64,000 bases of DNA. Source: Photorhabdus luminescens subsp. luminescens. GTDB lineage: Bacteria > Pseudomonadota > Gammaproteobacteria > Enterobacterales > Enterobacteriaceae. The DNA lies in assembly GCF_001083805.1 (NCBI RefSeq), contig NZ_JXSK01000002.1:62001-126000 (forward strand), in the 5' to 3' direction. Under the pieces are notes generated by a model that saw only the letters and a list, made by a program, of their open reading frames with translations, ran no database searches and was not told the origin of the DNA. The first letter of the stretch is position 1, and every line of letters starts with the position of its first letter. Both the position numbers and the translations under genes were made by a program. Positions 1 to 8,439 of the stretch are shown here, one piece after another.

Positions 1-152
1 TATTTACGATGGAAACGCGGGTTACGTGCTTTCTTAAAATCCGCATAAAGCACATCGCCACACTTCACTTTGAAGTGCAGGTATTCCCTGGCTGCGGGAG
101 TCGCCGGTCTCAGGGTGTCATTCGAGATTTTGATAAAACTATGCTGCGTCAT
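1..152 (-). CDS. DUF1367 family phage protein, cut by window edge
   Basis: The first 50 residues of a leftward gene are visible; the rest lies outside the window. The N-terminus has the DUF1367 pattern: a start like MTQHSFIKISN, then 'LRPATPAAREYL', then 'GDVLYADFKKARNPRFHRK'. DUF1367 proteins are small, of unknown function, and sit in the early-to-middle region of lambdoid prophages. The ATG at 152 follows a good ribosome site (GAGGA) about eight bases upstream. It lies downstream of the replication genes, as expected for this family, with the two-gene insert at 253-2139 between them. Family assignment is by eye from memory of the conserved N-terminus. Confidence 0.75.
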   Translation of the reverse strand, partial: MTQHSFIKISNDTLRPATPAAREYLHFKVKCGDVLYADFKKARNPRFHRK

Positions 153-252
153 CACTTATCCTCAAAGTTATGACACAGCAGCTTTTGTTTAGGTTATCGG
201 ATGTTCAGGCCGATACGAATAGAATAACAGGTGTTAGTATTAATTCCCAATT

Positions 253-1452
253 TTACTTTTTATTAAATAAGTTAACGACGTTTGTATCTTGTTGTGTCGT
301 AGATATATTAATACTATTCTTCAATTGTATTCTGGATTGAAAATCAAGTACCTGTGATTCTGAAAAAAATCCCTTAGGAACTGAACATAAATCCTCTAAA
401 TCTCCTTTTGGGAAACCAAATTCCTCAAGAAGCGTTTTTTTACTAAAAGTTCCAGAATCCAATAATAGGTTCAAGCACCTAGGTAACAAACGAACCGACT
501 CTGGTTTTCTAAGATCATCAAGCGGCTCTCCTTTTCGCCAACCTCTAGCAGAAATATTTTTATATAACCTCTGATATTCCAGAGAAGATATTAACTCTAA
601 ATTTCTCGCTCTAAGGATCATAGATTGTGCCGACATCCCCCAGCGATTTTTTAAAGATATGAAATTCTGTAATGTAGGATATGGCGGAAGCTCTACAGAA
701 AATGACTCTTCCGGCAACATGAAACTCGACGCAAACTTATGTGCTTGCTCTTCTATTGGATTAAAATTAATAGTATCAAATTTATTTATATATCGATGTA
801 AGACTATATGACCTAATTCATGAGCAGCATCAAATCGACTACGATAGTAGTTATCTTTGTCACTAGCTAAAACCACATACGGTCTATTATCTAAATCATT
901 CCATTGAGAATAGCCATCCATTACAGAACTACCTTGTTCAAATCTGGAACAGACTATCCCCGCATTCTCCATTACAAGCAATAGATCATCTATCGGTGCA
1001 ATACCTAATCCCCAAGCTTTCCTACACTCAAAAGCCATTCTTTCAATCAACTGATCATCTATCGCTCTGTAATCCTTTACGCTAAGATGAGGAATGTTAA
1101 CTTCTGGATAATCAAGATATTCTTGCATCTTACATGATAACTCTTGAAACCATCCCATGTATCGCTCTGAAGCAATACATAAGTCTTTTGCCGTGGTTGA
1201 AAGTGTTCGGAAGAATACTGGTTTTTTTTCGTACTTAACAATAGGCTTTGTGAACCAACTTACCGGGCAATTAAGAATCTGACTTAAGCTATGCAATACT
1301 TCTGCATCGGGGGAATGATTACCGTTTTCCCATTTGGTAATAGTTGATGGCGAACGATCCACTAACCTACCAAGGTTAATTTTCGATAATCCCCTCGCTT
1401 CTCTTATCTGTGTCAACCTTTCAGATTGGAAACCAGAAATTCCCACTCTCAT
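253..1452 (-). CDS. XRE-type HTH plus ImmA/IrrE (M78) metallopeptidase
   Basis: A 399-residue protein. Residues about 8-65 form a Cro/CI-type helix-turn-helix ('LTQIREARGLSKINLGRLVDRSPSTITKWENG'). The central part carries a zinc-peptidase motif, HELGH at residues 211-215, as in ImmA/IrrE (peptidase M78) proteins, which cleave repressors or act as antitoxins. The C-terminal third is not recognised. The ATG at 1452 has an AGGTGA ribosome site and follows the partner gene by 15 bases, so the two are co-transcribed. Such HTH-M78 fusions with an upstream unknown gene occur in toxin-antitoxin-like defence pairs; RosmerTA is the closest I recall. The pair sits as a cargo insert between prophage replication genes and DUF1367. 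Peptidase and HTH calls are firm; the defence role is inferred. Confidence 0.85.
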   Translation of the reverse strand: MRVGISGFQSERLTQIREARGLSKINLGRLVDRSPSTITKWENGNHSPDAEVLHSLSQILNCPVSWFTKPIVKYEKKPVFFRTLSTTAKDLCIASERYMGWFQELSCKMQEYLDYPEVNIPHLSVKDYRAIDDQLIERMAFECRKAWGLGIAPIDDLLLVMENAGIVCSRFEQGSSVMDGYSQWNDLDNRPYVVLASDKDNYYRSRFDAAHELGHIVLHRYINKFDTINFNPIEEQAHKFASSFMLPEESFSVELPPYPTLQNFISLKNRWGMSAQSMILRARNLELISSLEYQRLYKNISARGWRKGEPLDDLRKPESVRLLPRCLNLLLDSGTFSKKTLLEEFGFPKGDLEDLCSVPKGFFSESQVLDFQSRIQLKNSINISTTQQDTNVVNLFNKK

Positions 1453-1467
1453 AATGTCTCACCTATT

Positions 1468-2139
1468 CTATTTTTCCTGATCCTTCAGGCGCTTCTTGAG
1501 CTTAGGTAAAACCATATCAGGAATGACTATCTTTTTCTCTCCAGTATAGAGCGCTAAAAGCTCCGTTACAGATTTATTATAGTGAAAACCTTTCATATTG
1601 GTAAAAGGAACCACAATCCTTAAATCCATCATGCTGGCCTGAGATTCATGATATGGTGGATTAATATTTATTAACAACACACCTAACGTATCAATGTCAT
1701 TATGATGTTTACTATCTTCTTCTCTAAAAAGATCTGGAGTATAGCCTTCAAATTTTTCATTCAATTGGGCTATCAATGAACGATGTTTCGCGCCCCTTAT
1801 GTGGCGCTCATCGTGATTTAACCCAATACGGCTAATTTTAACACCTTCTGAATCAATAATAATATAATGCTCCCCTTTCGGGGATGTATCAGCATCGTAA
1901 CAAAGATAACCTGAACGACTTGCAGCTTCCCTCAAAGCTGAGTTAAGGCCATAGTGCCTAGCCTGAGGCCTAAATCTACGTTGCTCCGGCTCACCAAGTT
2001 TTAGTATATCGCCTATAGTTACTTCCTGTGCTGCGGCATACTTAGCATATAATTCATCTTGTACGTTAAGCCAAAAATCACGCCTGAAAGCGTTTATTAT
2101 CAAATCGGTAATATCACTTTGTGTGTCGTTAATGCTCAT
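1468..2139 (-). CDS. Unknown protein, partner of the ImmA/IrrE gene
   Basis: A 223-residue soluble protein that I do not recognise. It has no signal peptide or membrane segment, and it ends in a basic Lys-rich tail ('PKLKKRLKDQEK'). The middle contains 'GEHYIIIDSEGVKISRIGLNHDERHIRGAKHRSL', which could be a core beta-rich domain. The ATG at 2139 has an AGGG ribosome site. It is transcribed first in a two-gene unit with the HTH-M78 protein. By position and size it could be the toxin of a RosmerTA-like pair, with the HTH-M78 protein as antitoxin. That is inference from gene order only; no catalytic motif is visible. Confidence 0.7.
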   Translation of the reverse strand: MSINDTQSDITDLIINAFRRDFWLNVQDELYAKYAAAQEVTIGDILKLGEPEQRRFRPQARHYGLNSALREAASRSGYLCYDADTSPKGEHYIIIDSEGVKISRIGLNHDERHIRGAKHRSLIAQLNEKFEGYTPDLFREEDSKHHNDIDTLGVLLININPPYHESQASMMDLRIVVPFTNMKGFHYNKSVTELLALYTGEKKIVIPDMVLPKLKKRLKDQEK

Positions 2140-2677
2140 TTAGATACCCTGATTGCGTTAAGCAGATTTTATGGTATTTTTTTTTCGTTTTGAACGCAAG
2201 CAATATACTTAATATGTAAATTTGTACGTTAAAAATACAACTTTTATACCATCCCAGTGTATTCCTGTAGGCCACTTCACTAGAAAAACAATATTCAGCT
2301 ACAAAAAGACTTTCCCACACACTTTTCACTTTGCTGTTTATGCAACTGAACTACCTACTTTTTTCATGAATGATCATCCATCCTAATCAGCATAGTGAGG
2401 TATTCATTAACTTTGTAAGATTCCCTATCCGATCTTCGAAGAGTACAATTGAGCTTCAGCATCTCCAGCTCTTAGTTATCCACCAGCAATTCTATTTTGG
2501 TAAAGCCAGCATCCTGCTGGCGTTTACATTGAATCGACTAGCTTTCAAGTCTAACTTTGTAAGATAGCGATGTTTTCGGCACTACACCAAAATGGGATAA
2601 TTAATAAATACCCCAATTATCTAATAAAATCAGTTTACTGTTTATGGTCATATTGGTCTGCCTCTTTTGGTCTTTAG
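2140..2677. other. 538-bp spacer: short ORF, hairpin and a direct repeat
   Basis: I see no confident gene here. On the minus strand, 2649-2666 carries a ribosome-site cassette (AGAGGCAGACCAAT before ATG at 2651) like those of other genes in this prophage. It starts only a 16-residue ORF (2601-2651, MTINSKLILLDNWGIY), which might be the broken start of an antitermination-Q-like gene. A palindrome (GCCAGCATCCTGCTGGC, about 2506-2522) and a 14-bp direct repeat (TAACTTTGTAAGAT at 2408 and 2552) also lie here. The longer ORFs on both strands look non-coding. Confidence 0.4.
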
Positions 2678-4045
2678 TTAAAATGCTTTGTCCGCATATC
2701 GGCGCTCTTTTTGTTTAGTCTGTTGCTGTGTACGACATATTTCAGCAGCAACAATTTGATCAGTTGGTAAGTAATGCCCGTTTTTAAATTCCTGGAATAT
2801 CGTTCCGGTTTCACCGTGACGATTTTTATCCAAAATAATCTCAGCATAATTTCTGGCTGGACTTCGTGGGCTATAAACAACATCCCGGTAAGTAAAAATA
2901 ATCCTGTCTGCATCTTGCTCTAAGCTACCTGAATCTCTTAAATCAGCCGCAACAGGACGACGTTGATGCATTGGCCGCTTATCAACTTCTCTTGATAACT
3001 GACTCAATGCGGTAACTGGTGTATGCAGTCGTTTAGCCAGTCCTTTGAGGACCCTAGATATTTGAGCGATAGCAAGATCATTACGTTCGGCTTTGGGCTT
3101 TTCTATCAATCCCAGATAATCAACAAAAATTCCTTTCAGATTCGGATACCTGCGTTTATGAGTTTCACTGATAGCACATATCTGCTCAACGCTTAATTCA
3201 CTAGCATCAAGAATATGAATATCGCGATCTATTAACTCGCTTATTGCGTTAGATATACGAACCCAATCTTCATCATAAAATTCACCACTTCTCAATTTGG
3301 AAACTGACAGTTGGGCAGAACCAGCAACCATACGCTCTGTAATTTGTTGTGCTGCCATTTCCATTGAAAACAGCAATACTGCCCCTCCATGCCTCGTCAT
3401 ACCCTCAATCATGCAAAGTGCCAGTTCTGTTTTGCCCATGCCGGGACGACCGCCGATGAGAATTAAATCAGTTGGGTTAAATCCTCCCGTCAACGAGTCA
3501 AATGGCTCAATACCTGTCATAATCATGCCGCGACTATCTTCACCTAAGTTACGCCTCTCCAGTGTGTCAATGTACCCTTCAACCAATGTCTTGATGTGCA
3601 CGGGAACTAGGTTGCCAGTATCTCGCATTAACTCCCCCATAGTGGACATAAAGCCCGCTATGACATGTTGTGCTTGAGTATGATTTTTAGTTTCCAGTAA
3701 CGCCTGTTGACCGGCGTTGATCACTGCTGTAACCCGCCGAACATACCAATATTCACTAACTTTATTGGCATAGCCTTTCAGGTTTGCATTCCAAACAGGG
3801 CTCTTACTCAACTCCAGGACATTAGCTAATGTATTACCATCTCCACTCATAGCCTCAGCGATGAATATTGGATCAATCAGGGAGCTACTGAACGCTTGTT
3901 TTTTGATTTCAACGTAGACACGACGCAAAAAACCTGAACTAAACGCCTCTTCTGGTAACGTTGCAAGAACATCGTAAGCATCCTGCGTTGCACCACCTGA
4001 CAACAATCCGCTTATAACCGCAGACTCTAGATTGAGCTCATTCAT
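2678..4045 (-). CDS. Phage DnaB-like replicative helicase
   Basis: A 455-residue hexameric-helicase homologue that would unwind DNA at the prophage replication fork. Residues 1-110 resemble the DnaB N-terminal helical domain. The C-terminal RecA-like domain has Walker [10 protein letters not shown] at 198-206, a Walker-B-like '[10 protein letters not shown]', and the DnaB block '[12 protein letters not shown]...[17 protein letters not shown]'. A longer frame opens at 4108, but the ATG at 4045 is preferred: it has a strong GGAGG site and starts one base after the stop of the DnaC-like gene. It sits third in the O-like/DnaC/DnaB replication module. Many lambdoid phages carry such their-own DnaB with a loader. 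Confidence 0.92.
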   Translation of the reverse strand: MNELNLESAVISGLLSGGATQDAYDVLATLPEEAFSSGFLRRVYVEIKKQAFSSSLIDPIFIAEAMSGDGNTLANVLELSKSPVWNANLKGYANKVSEYWYVRRVTAVINAGQQALLETKNHTQAQHVIAGFMSTMGELMRDTGNLVPVHIKTLVEGYIDTLERRNLGEDSRGMIMTGIEPFDSLTGGFNPTDLILIGGRPGMGKTELALCMIEGMTRHGGAVLLFSMEMAAQQITERMVAGSAQLSVSKLRSGEFYDEDWVRISNAISELIDRDIHILDASELSVEQICAISETHKRRYPNLKGIFVDYLGLIEKPKAERNDLAIAQISRVLKGLAKRLHTPVTALSQLSREVDKRPMHQRRPVAADLRDSGSLEQDADRIIFTYRDVVYSPRSPARNYAEIILDKNRHGETGTIFQEFKNGHYLPTDQIVAAEICRTQQQTKQKERRYADKAF

Positions 4046-4046
4046 A

Positions 4047-4631
4047 CTACTGCCCCCTCCGGTAACTATCCCAGTCAAAAGCCAACACCACCCCACCCTG
4101 TAACACACGATCTAATACTCGGTCCCCTAAAAACACCGACAGATCATTCATTGGCAAATTACTGATCAGGATCGTTGGTAATAAATCTTCATACCGGTTA
4201 TTAATCACCTCAAACAAGATATTTCGCTCTGATTCAGTGCCGTATTGAACGCCAATCTCATCAATGATCAGCAAATCCAACTCACTGTAAAACCTCAATG
4301 TTTCGAATTCGTTGGTGTCAGAATCATTATTCCATGAACGACGAAATGCCCTGATAATACGTGATGCGGTTGTAATAAACGCACTGATACCGTTTTGAGT
4401 GACTATTTCACGGCATGTCGCAACAGCCAGATGAGTTTTCCCGGTACCAAGACGGCCACACATGATGATCCCCTCACCCATAGCTTTGCGTTCTTTCCAG
4501 GTCTGAACATAACTTCGGCAGGTCTTCAGATTATGTTGAGCAGCTTTGTTAATAGGCTGATAATTTTCAAAGCTGGCATGTTCAAAACGTGGAGCAATGT
4601 TGATTGATTTCAGCAAATCAAAAGTGTTCAC
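4047..4631 (-). CDS. DnaC-like helicase-loader ATPase
   Basis: A 194-residue AAA+ ATPase of the DnaC/IstB type that loads the replicative helicase. Walker A is GRLGTGKT at residues 59-66; Walker B is '[10 protein letters not shown]' near 117-126. The length is close to the shorter phage DnaC homologues, and the N-terminal helicase-binding part is short. Its start overlaps the end of the upstream HTH gene by four bases, and its TAG stop lies one base before the DnaB-like ATG, so the three are translationally coupled. Operon context makes the loader role secure. Confidence 0.9.
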   Translation of the reverse strand: MNTFDLLKSINIAPRFEHASFENYQPINKAAQHNLKTCRSYVQTWKERKAMGEGIIMCGRLGTGKTHLAVATCREIVTQNGISAFITTASRIIRAFRRSWNNDSDTNEFETLRFYSELDLLIIDEIGVQYGTESERNILFEVINNRYEDLLPTILISNLPMNDLSVFLGDRVLDRVLQGGVVLAFDWDSYRRGQ

Positions 4632-5359
4632 TTCACACCTCCCGAATCAATTTCCTTAGCCCAGTAAGCGCTATGAGACTCATATTTTTTATTTTCATAA
4701 CCAGTATGATTATTTAATTGAGTTCGTGGGTTTTGGGATTTTTCAGGGAACAATCCCTGCCATCCATTCGCAATAGAATTACAAATCACGTGATCAGGAT
4801 GATCACATTTGGCAAGTTTTATACCCTGCTGCTTGCACATAGTCTCCGTCAGAGGTTTTTTTATCTCTCGTCTAAAATTAACCCAATCAGCCCATACATC
4901 GGCGCTGACGTTTTCAGGCTTAGCTGTAAGAGGATCAAATTTTATTTTTTCCTCTCGCTTTTTCCCTTGAAGGGTAAATGAGGTTTTAGGTTCTATGACT
5001 GGTTCAAAAGAGTGATTGGTTCTGTGACTGGTTCTGGGTGCAGCATTTGCACCACTGAGTGCAAGAGATGCACCATATTTATTACTGGAATTGTCTAAAT
5101 TGAGTAAATACACATTTGATTGATTCAAACCGTTCTTCGTTTTCCTTTCCTCAACATTAATAATGTTATCCTTAACTAATTGTTTAATATGGTTTTGTAC
5201 AGAGCGTTCTGATATTTCGCATTGTTCAGCAATGTAAGCAACTGACGGCCAGCACTCTCCTTGGTCATTAGCGTTATCAGCCAGCTTAATCAATACCAAT
5301 TTACGAAGTGGATTACCGACTTTGATACTCATAGCTTTTACCATCAATAACATGCTCAT
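4628..5359 (-). CDS. Phage replication-initiator-like HTH protein (O-like)
   Basis: A 243-residue protein with an N-terminal winged helix-turn-helix of the phage replication type: 'LVLIKLADNANDQGECWPSVAYIAEQCEISERSVQNHIKQLVKDNII'. A variable linker follows, then a C-terminal block ('VSADVWADWVNFRREIKKPLTETMCKQQGIKLAK') seen in many lambdoid O-like proteins. It probably binds the phage origin and recruits the loader and helicase encoded next. I chose ATG at 5359, which has a GGAG site; the frame also has a TTG at 5365 overlapping the upstream stop. The C-terminal part overlaps the DnaC-like start. The origin itself is often inside such genes; I could not identify iterons here. Confidence 0.8.
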   Translation of the reverse strand: MSMLLMVKAMSIKVGNPLRKLVLIKLADNANDQGECWPSVAYIAEQCEISERSVQNHIKQLVKDNIINVEERKTKNGLNQSNVYLLNLDNSSNKYGASLALSGANAAPRTSHRTNHSFEPVIEPKTSFTLQGKKREEKIKFDPLTAKPENVSADVWADWVNFRREIKKPLTETMCKQQGIKLAKCDHPDHVICNSIANGWQGLFPEKSQNPRTQLNNHTGYENKKYESHSAYWAKEIDSGGVK

Positions 5360-5361
5360 AA

Positions 5362-5586
5362 TCAAGCTCCAAGTATTTTAGCAATCTGACAGCAAGCTGA
5401 CTCACACCGTTCAAGGGTAAGAGACTCTTCCAGCAATTTGGCCTTTTGCCGTTCATATTGTTCCCAGATATTTAACGCAACTTCTCTGTACCCTTCATAA
5501 ATTTCTGAGATTTGTTCTATAGTTACAAACTCACCACTTAGGCGAAACTTATTACAACAGACGATCTTTTCTATGGTTCTAAGCAT
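5362..5586 (-). CDS. Small phage protein of unknown function
   Basis: A 74-residue protein with no recognised domain; residues 25-74 look helical ('ISEIYEGYREVALNIWEQYERQKAKLLEESLTLERCESACCQIAKIL'). Its start is well supported by the cassette AAGAGGCAAGACCA directly before ATG at 5586, a sequence repeated before other genes of this prophage. It stands between the YdaT-like pseudogene and the O-like gene and its stop nearly overlaps the latter's start, so it belongs to the leftward replication operon. Confidence 0.7.
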   Translation of the reverse strand: MLRTIEKIVCCNKFRLSGEFVTIEQISEIYEGYREVALNIWEQYERQKAKLLEESLTLERCESACCQIAKILGA

Positions 5587-5600
5587 TGGTCTTGCCTCTT

Positions 5601-6039
5601 TTAAACGTTTGTCAAAGCATGCAGTGCTGATATCGCAACAGTTATTTGTTGTGATATATCACTACCTCCTAAACCTCCCAATAGAATTGCAATTATCACT
5701 GCCGTAAATTCACGAATCGCAATAGATATCAAATAATTAGTTGTTTCACCGTTAACTCTAGCTTTGCGTTCAAGTGGAAGGGCTGATTGAATAGCGGGTA
5801 ACAACTCCGATACTTTTCTTCGTGCCGCCCTTGAATCACTGCGCAACCACCTGAAAATTTGCTGCCTGTTATTATTGATAGCTTTCCAATTAGCATTTCC
5901 ATTTATTTCAATGGGGTGCAGTTTGGCTGATAGCGTTCTTTCACAAAGCAAGAAGTACATTCGGCTTATTTCGATTGCTACATACTCCTGCTGCCCACGC
6001 CTCGACTTCGGCTTTCAGGGCGTTGATATTTTGTTCCAC
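5601..6039 (-). pseudogene. YdaT-like gene, frameshifted
   Basis: The 3' part (from 5985 down) encodes 'EYVAIEISRMYF', then a block 'NNNRQQIFRWLRSDSRAARRKVSELLPAIQSALP' that matches the Rac-prophage YdaT family, linked to toxicity and cell-shape effects. The 5' part starts at a GTG at 6039 with an AGGAG site and reads 'MEQNINALKAEVEAWAA'. The two parts are in different frames: removing one G near 5985 (GCAGCAGGAG) would join 'EAWAA' to 'EYVAIEIS'. The gene is therefore broken by a one-base insertion, or there is a sequencing error. It lies directly downstream of the YdaS-like gene, as in Rac. Intact YdaT is about 140 residues, as the repaired reading would be. Confidence 0.7.
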
Positions 6040-6096
6040 GGTTTACGTCTCCTGTCGCAATGTTGATTATTGAGAATCAGTTTTTTTACTGACTAC

Positions 6097-6285
6097 TCAG
6101 TTAGCATTTATTTCAGGCCATATTTTCTGCCAGTCATGAGGACGAAGATCTTGTCTTGTCACTTTTCCATTGGTTGCATTTTCTATATCAAAACATCTAG
6201 CGGGAGGAACTGGATACCCCAAGCCTCTCAGCAGAAGTTTGGCTTCACCTCGCTTTAAATTAGAAATGTAATCATTTAGTTTCAT
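6097..6285 (-). CDS. YdaS-like Cro-type regulator, apparently shortened
   Basis: A 62-residue protein with the ends of a YdaS/Cro-like regulator: 'MKLNDYISNLKRGEA' at the start and 'CFDIENATNGKVTRQDLRPHDWQKIWPE' at the end, a strongly conserved tail. The middle ('KLLLRGLGYPVPPA') is shorter than in relatives and lacks the recognition-helix region ('LGVSxxxLSQ...'). Another frame of the same bases reads 'SAERLGVSSSSR', close to the expected helix. The gene has probably lost bases and changed frame twice, so it may no longer bind DNA. It faces the repressor gene across a shared operator, with an AAGGG ribosome site. Confidence 0.65.
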   Translation of the reverse strand: MKLNDYISNLKRGEAKLLLRGLGYPVPPARCFDIENATNGKVTRQDLRPHDWQKIWPEINAN

Positions 6286-6311
6286 AACTACCCTTTTAGA
6301 AATACAAAAGG

Positions 6312-6363
6312 TTTAATAAATACTAAACATTTGTCAAGCATTTGCTTATTTAGTAAATACTAA
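6312..6363. promoter_or_regulatory. Divergent prophage operator region
   Basis: Between the leftward YdaS-like gene and the rightward repressor gene lie two similar AT-rich sites: TTTAATAAATACTAAA at 6312-6327 and TTTAGTAAATACTAA at 6349-6363. Both contain AATACTAA, and the second is close to a palindrome (TTAGTA...TACTAA). Paired sites 37 bases apart between divergent regulators are the usual layout for lambdoid immunity operators. Assignment is from position and repetition only. Confidence 0.6.
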
Positions 6364-6424
6364 TCACAATTTAACTGGTAGGAAAAATAGTTAAATCCCA
6401 GATACGTAGGTTCTTATAAATAAA

Positions 6425-6796
6425 ATGAGCATGAAGAACATCAGGCAACAACGCCTAAAAGATTGGTTTTCCGATAAAACTCTTCCTGAAAAAGAGAGGA
6501 GTTATTTGTCACAGCTTATGAACGGTAAAGCATCTTTCGGCGAAAAAGCCGCGAGACGTTTAGAACAAGACTATCGAATGCCAGATGGTTATTTAGACGC
6601 CGATACAAACACCCCCGAACTAGGAAGTCCACTACAAGTAACATTGACTCCTAAACAAAAAGTTCTTCTAGAACTGTTCGACAAACTACCAGATAGTGAT
6701 GCCGATGATCTGATAAAAAATCTTGAAGATAAAAAACGGCATTATGATAATTTACTAGAAGAATTATTACATAAAAAGAAGCAAAAGAAAGCATAG
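6425..6796 (+). CDS. Short CI-like prophage repressor
   Basis: A 123-residue HTH protein. Residues 1-60 match the N-terminal domain of Rac/P22-C2-like repressors: 'QQRLKDWFSDKTLPEKERSYLSQLMNGKASFGEKAARRLEQDYRMPDGYLD'. The C-terminal S24 self-cleavage domain of full repressors is missing; instead there is a helical tail rich in Lys. It therefore resembles the short RacR-type repressor rather than a RecA-inducible one. It reads away from the YdaS-like gene across the operator at 6312-6363. ATG at 6425 has a weak ribosome site; ATG at 6431 is an alternative. Confidence 0.85.
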   Translation: MSMKNIRQQRLKDWFSDKTLPEKERSYLSQLMNGKASFGEKAARRLEQDYRMPDGYLDADTNTPELGSPLQVTLTPKQKVLLELFDKLPDSDADDLIKNLEDKKRHYDNLLEELLHKKKQKKA

Positions 6797-6821
6797 AAAA
6801 AAGTCGCCACTCGACTTTTTT
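6797..6821 (+). terminator. Rho-independent terminator after the repressor
   Basis: A perfect 10-bp stem AAAAAAGTCG / CGACTTTTTT with a 5-base loop (CCACT) starts immediately after the repressor stop codon and ends in a T run. Confidence 0.85.
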
Positions 6822-7757
6822 ATTATTTATCAATAAGATTTTTATCTTACTCTGAACCCTACGGAATAAACCGTTAACCCTCAATCACTCAATCCAAAAA
6901 TTAATTAACCTTTAGCCAACACTAAAAAATTATCATGCTATATGCATGGCGAATCTCTAAAACTATCTTGGCCATCCTATTTTATAGTGCTATCACCAAG
7001 GGAAAATTCATTCAGTTCATACCTTGAAATAGATATAAAAATAAATCAAATAGTTAAACTTAACACTTCGATAAGCCCTTCTCGTTGTTTAACTTTTGAT
7101 TTACTTTAAGTTTATTAATTACCAAACTTGATTTCAACAGCAAACAGGCAGGACGCCCACGCAGTAGTCGCTACCGGCATATGAAGAGGTAGATGATTTG
7201 CTAATCAGTAACACGGCACAGCAGCCGTTTAGGTTAAGTGTTCAGAACCGAATTTACAATTTCAATTGTCATGAAGGAGGAGAACCGCAGCGCTCAACAT
7301 GACCTGCCATAATTACCACACATGACAACTGTATTTACCAGAATAGAAGAGGAAAGATCAACCAACACCAGGATTCCCCAGCCAGCGGTGGGAATGGTAC
7401 GAAAAACACTGGCAGTTGATGCGTTACGGTTCTTCTTGCCGGGTTTCTTAGAAACTGCGTGAATCAACGGACGGCGGGGAAAGACCCACACATTAACCAA
7501 TCGAACAACAGCTCTTATGTGTAATGACATGCAGAATATAAATTAGACCGATTCATCGGCCTGTTTAAAGCATTTATTAAAACCATAATCCCTGAATGGT
7601 ATTTATCGTTGATCAGTCCGTACCAACTAATACCAATATGGAGAAAAACTAAGAATAAACAGATGTAAAAGAACCCACCGAAGTGGCGGGTTCTTTTACC
7701 CCGGATAGCCGACCAAAGCTAACCGGGAATTTCTACTAACGAGAACTAACTCGCTAG
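6822..7757 (+). other. About 0.9 kb with only doubtful small ORFs
   Basis: I see no secure gene. Candidates are a 55-residue ORF at 6942-7109 (starts MHGESLKLSWPSYF, no clear ribosome site) and a 46-residue ORF at 7322-7462 (starts MTTVFTRIEEERS), whose frame continues past the stop with phage-like wording ('INGRRGKTHTLTNRTTALMCN'). The latter could be a broken gene of the small Icd/Ash-like phage proteins. A strong AAGGAGGAG site at 7274-7282 precedes only a 13-residue ORF. A hairpin (AAGAACCCACCGAAGTGGCGGGTTCTTTT, in two parts at about 7669-7697) looks like a terminator. Confidence 0.35.
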
Positions 7758-7814
7758 AAGAGGCAAGACCAATGATTTCCATCATTGATCGTTAATAATA
7801 TATCAGGAGTTGCT

Positions 7815-8159
7815 ATGAAAGCACAACAAGAAACAATACAAGTAAAGCTCTATGTTCACGCTATCGAAAATAACATTTCACGAAAAATGAACATCACCGT
7901 CTTACCACATGACGCAAGTAAACACGGAAATGCGTCGATCTTTGGTACAGTTGTCGCTATTCATGATATAGAAATCCCGTATCCAAATATTAGTCGCTCA
8001 GACTTTATAAATTCACAAATTGATACTTTAAAGAAAGAACAAAATAAAGTTCTTACGGAAGCTCATGCTAAAGCATCTGAACTTGAGGACCGTATTCAAT
8101 CACTGTTATGCATTGAAGAAAAACCAATTTCTAAATCTGATGAAGAAATTCCTTATTAA
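7815..8159 (+). CDS. Phage early-region protein of unknown function
   Basis: A 114-residue protein. The N-terminal half looks beta-rich ('QVKLYVHAIENNISRKMNITVLPHDASKHGNASIFGTVVAIHDIEIPYP') and the second half is a helical, charged stretch that may form a coiled coil ('IDTLKKEQNKVLTEAHAKASELEDRIQSLL'). The ATG at 7815 has an AGGAG site. A 7-codon ORF with the recurring AAGAGGCAAGACCA cassette (ATG at 7772) lies just upstream and may be a leader. It begins the rightward early operon. No function recognised. Confidence 0.7.
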   Translation: MKAQQETIQVKLYVHAIENNISRKMNITVLPHDASKHGNASIFGTVVAIHDIEIPYPNISRSDFINSQIDTLKKEQNKVLTEAHAKASELEDRIQSLLCIEEKPISKSDEEIPY

Positions 8160-8174
8160 TTCTTAGGTGTATTT

Positions 8175-8426
8175 ATGAAAAACATAAATGATGTAATTAA
8201 TTTAATCCTAGATAATGGTTTAATTGCTATTGAGCATGAAAATAATAGCGATACAACAAACGAAACTATGCATATATCTATTATCGGTGGCAAAAGGCGG
8301 GTTGAATATTACCCAACGACGGGAATGGTTTATTCAAATGCTGTCAAGGGATTATATCCAAAAGTCAAAATGCCAAAAGCCGGGATTAAGGCAACAATAA
8401 GACTGGCAAAAAAAGCAATTCATTAA
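8175..8426 (+). CDS. Small phage protein of unknown function
   Basis: An 83-residue protein with the central motif 'GGKRRVEYYPTTGMVYSNA' and a basic tail ('KMPKAGIKATIRLAKKAIH'), suggesting nucleic-acid contact. It starts 15 bases after the previous stop and ends 13 bases before the next start, so it belongs to the rightward early operon. No domain recognised. Confidence 0.7.
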   Translation: MKNINDVINLILDNGLIAIEHENNSDTTNETMHISIIGGKRRVEYYPTTGMVYSNAVKGLYPKVKMPKAGIKATIRLAKKAIH

Positions 8427-8439
8427 AGAGGTAAGACCA

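Noticed and set aside
2408-2565. 14-bp direct repeat as replication iterons
   Set aside because: Only two copies 144 bp apart and no initiator gene next to them; iterons normally occur in closer, larger groups.
2370-2567. 65-residue plus-strand ORF
   Set aside because: It has no ribosome site and overlaps a hairpin and a direct repeat; the protein has no domain-like pattern.
7294-7530. 78-residue minus-strand ORF
   Set aside because: It is antisense to a more phage-like plus-strand reading and has no ribosome site or known pattern.
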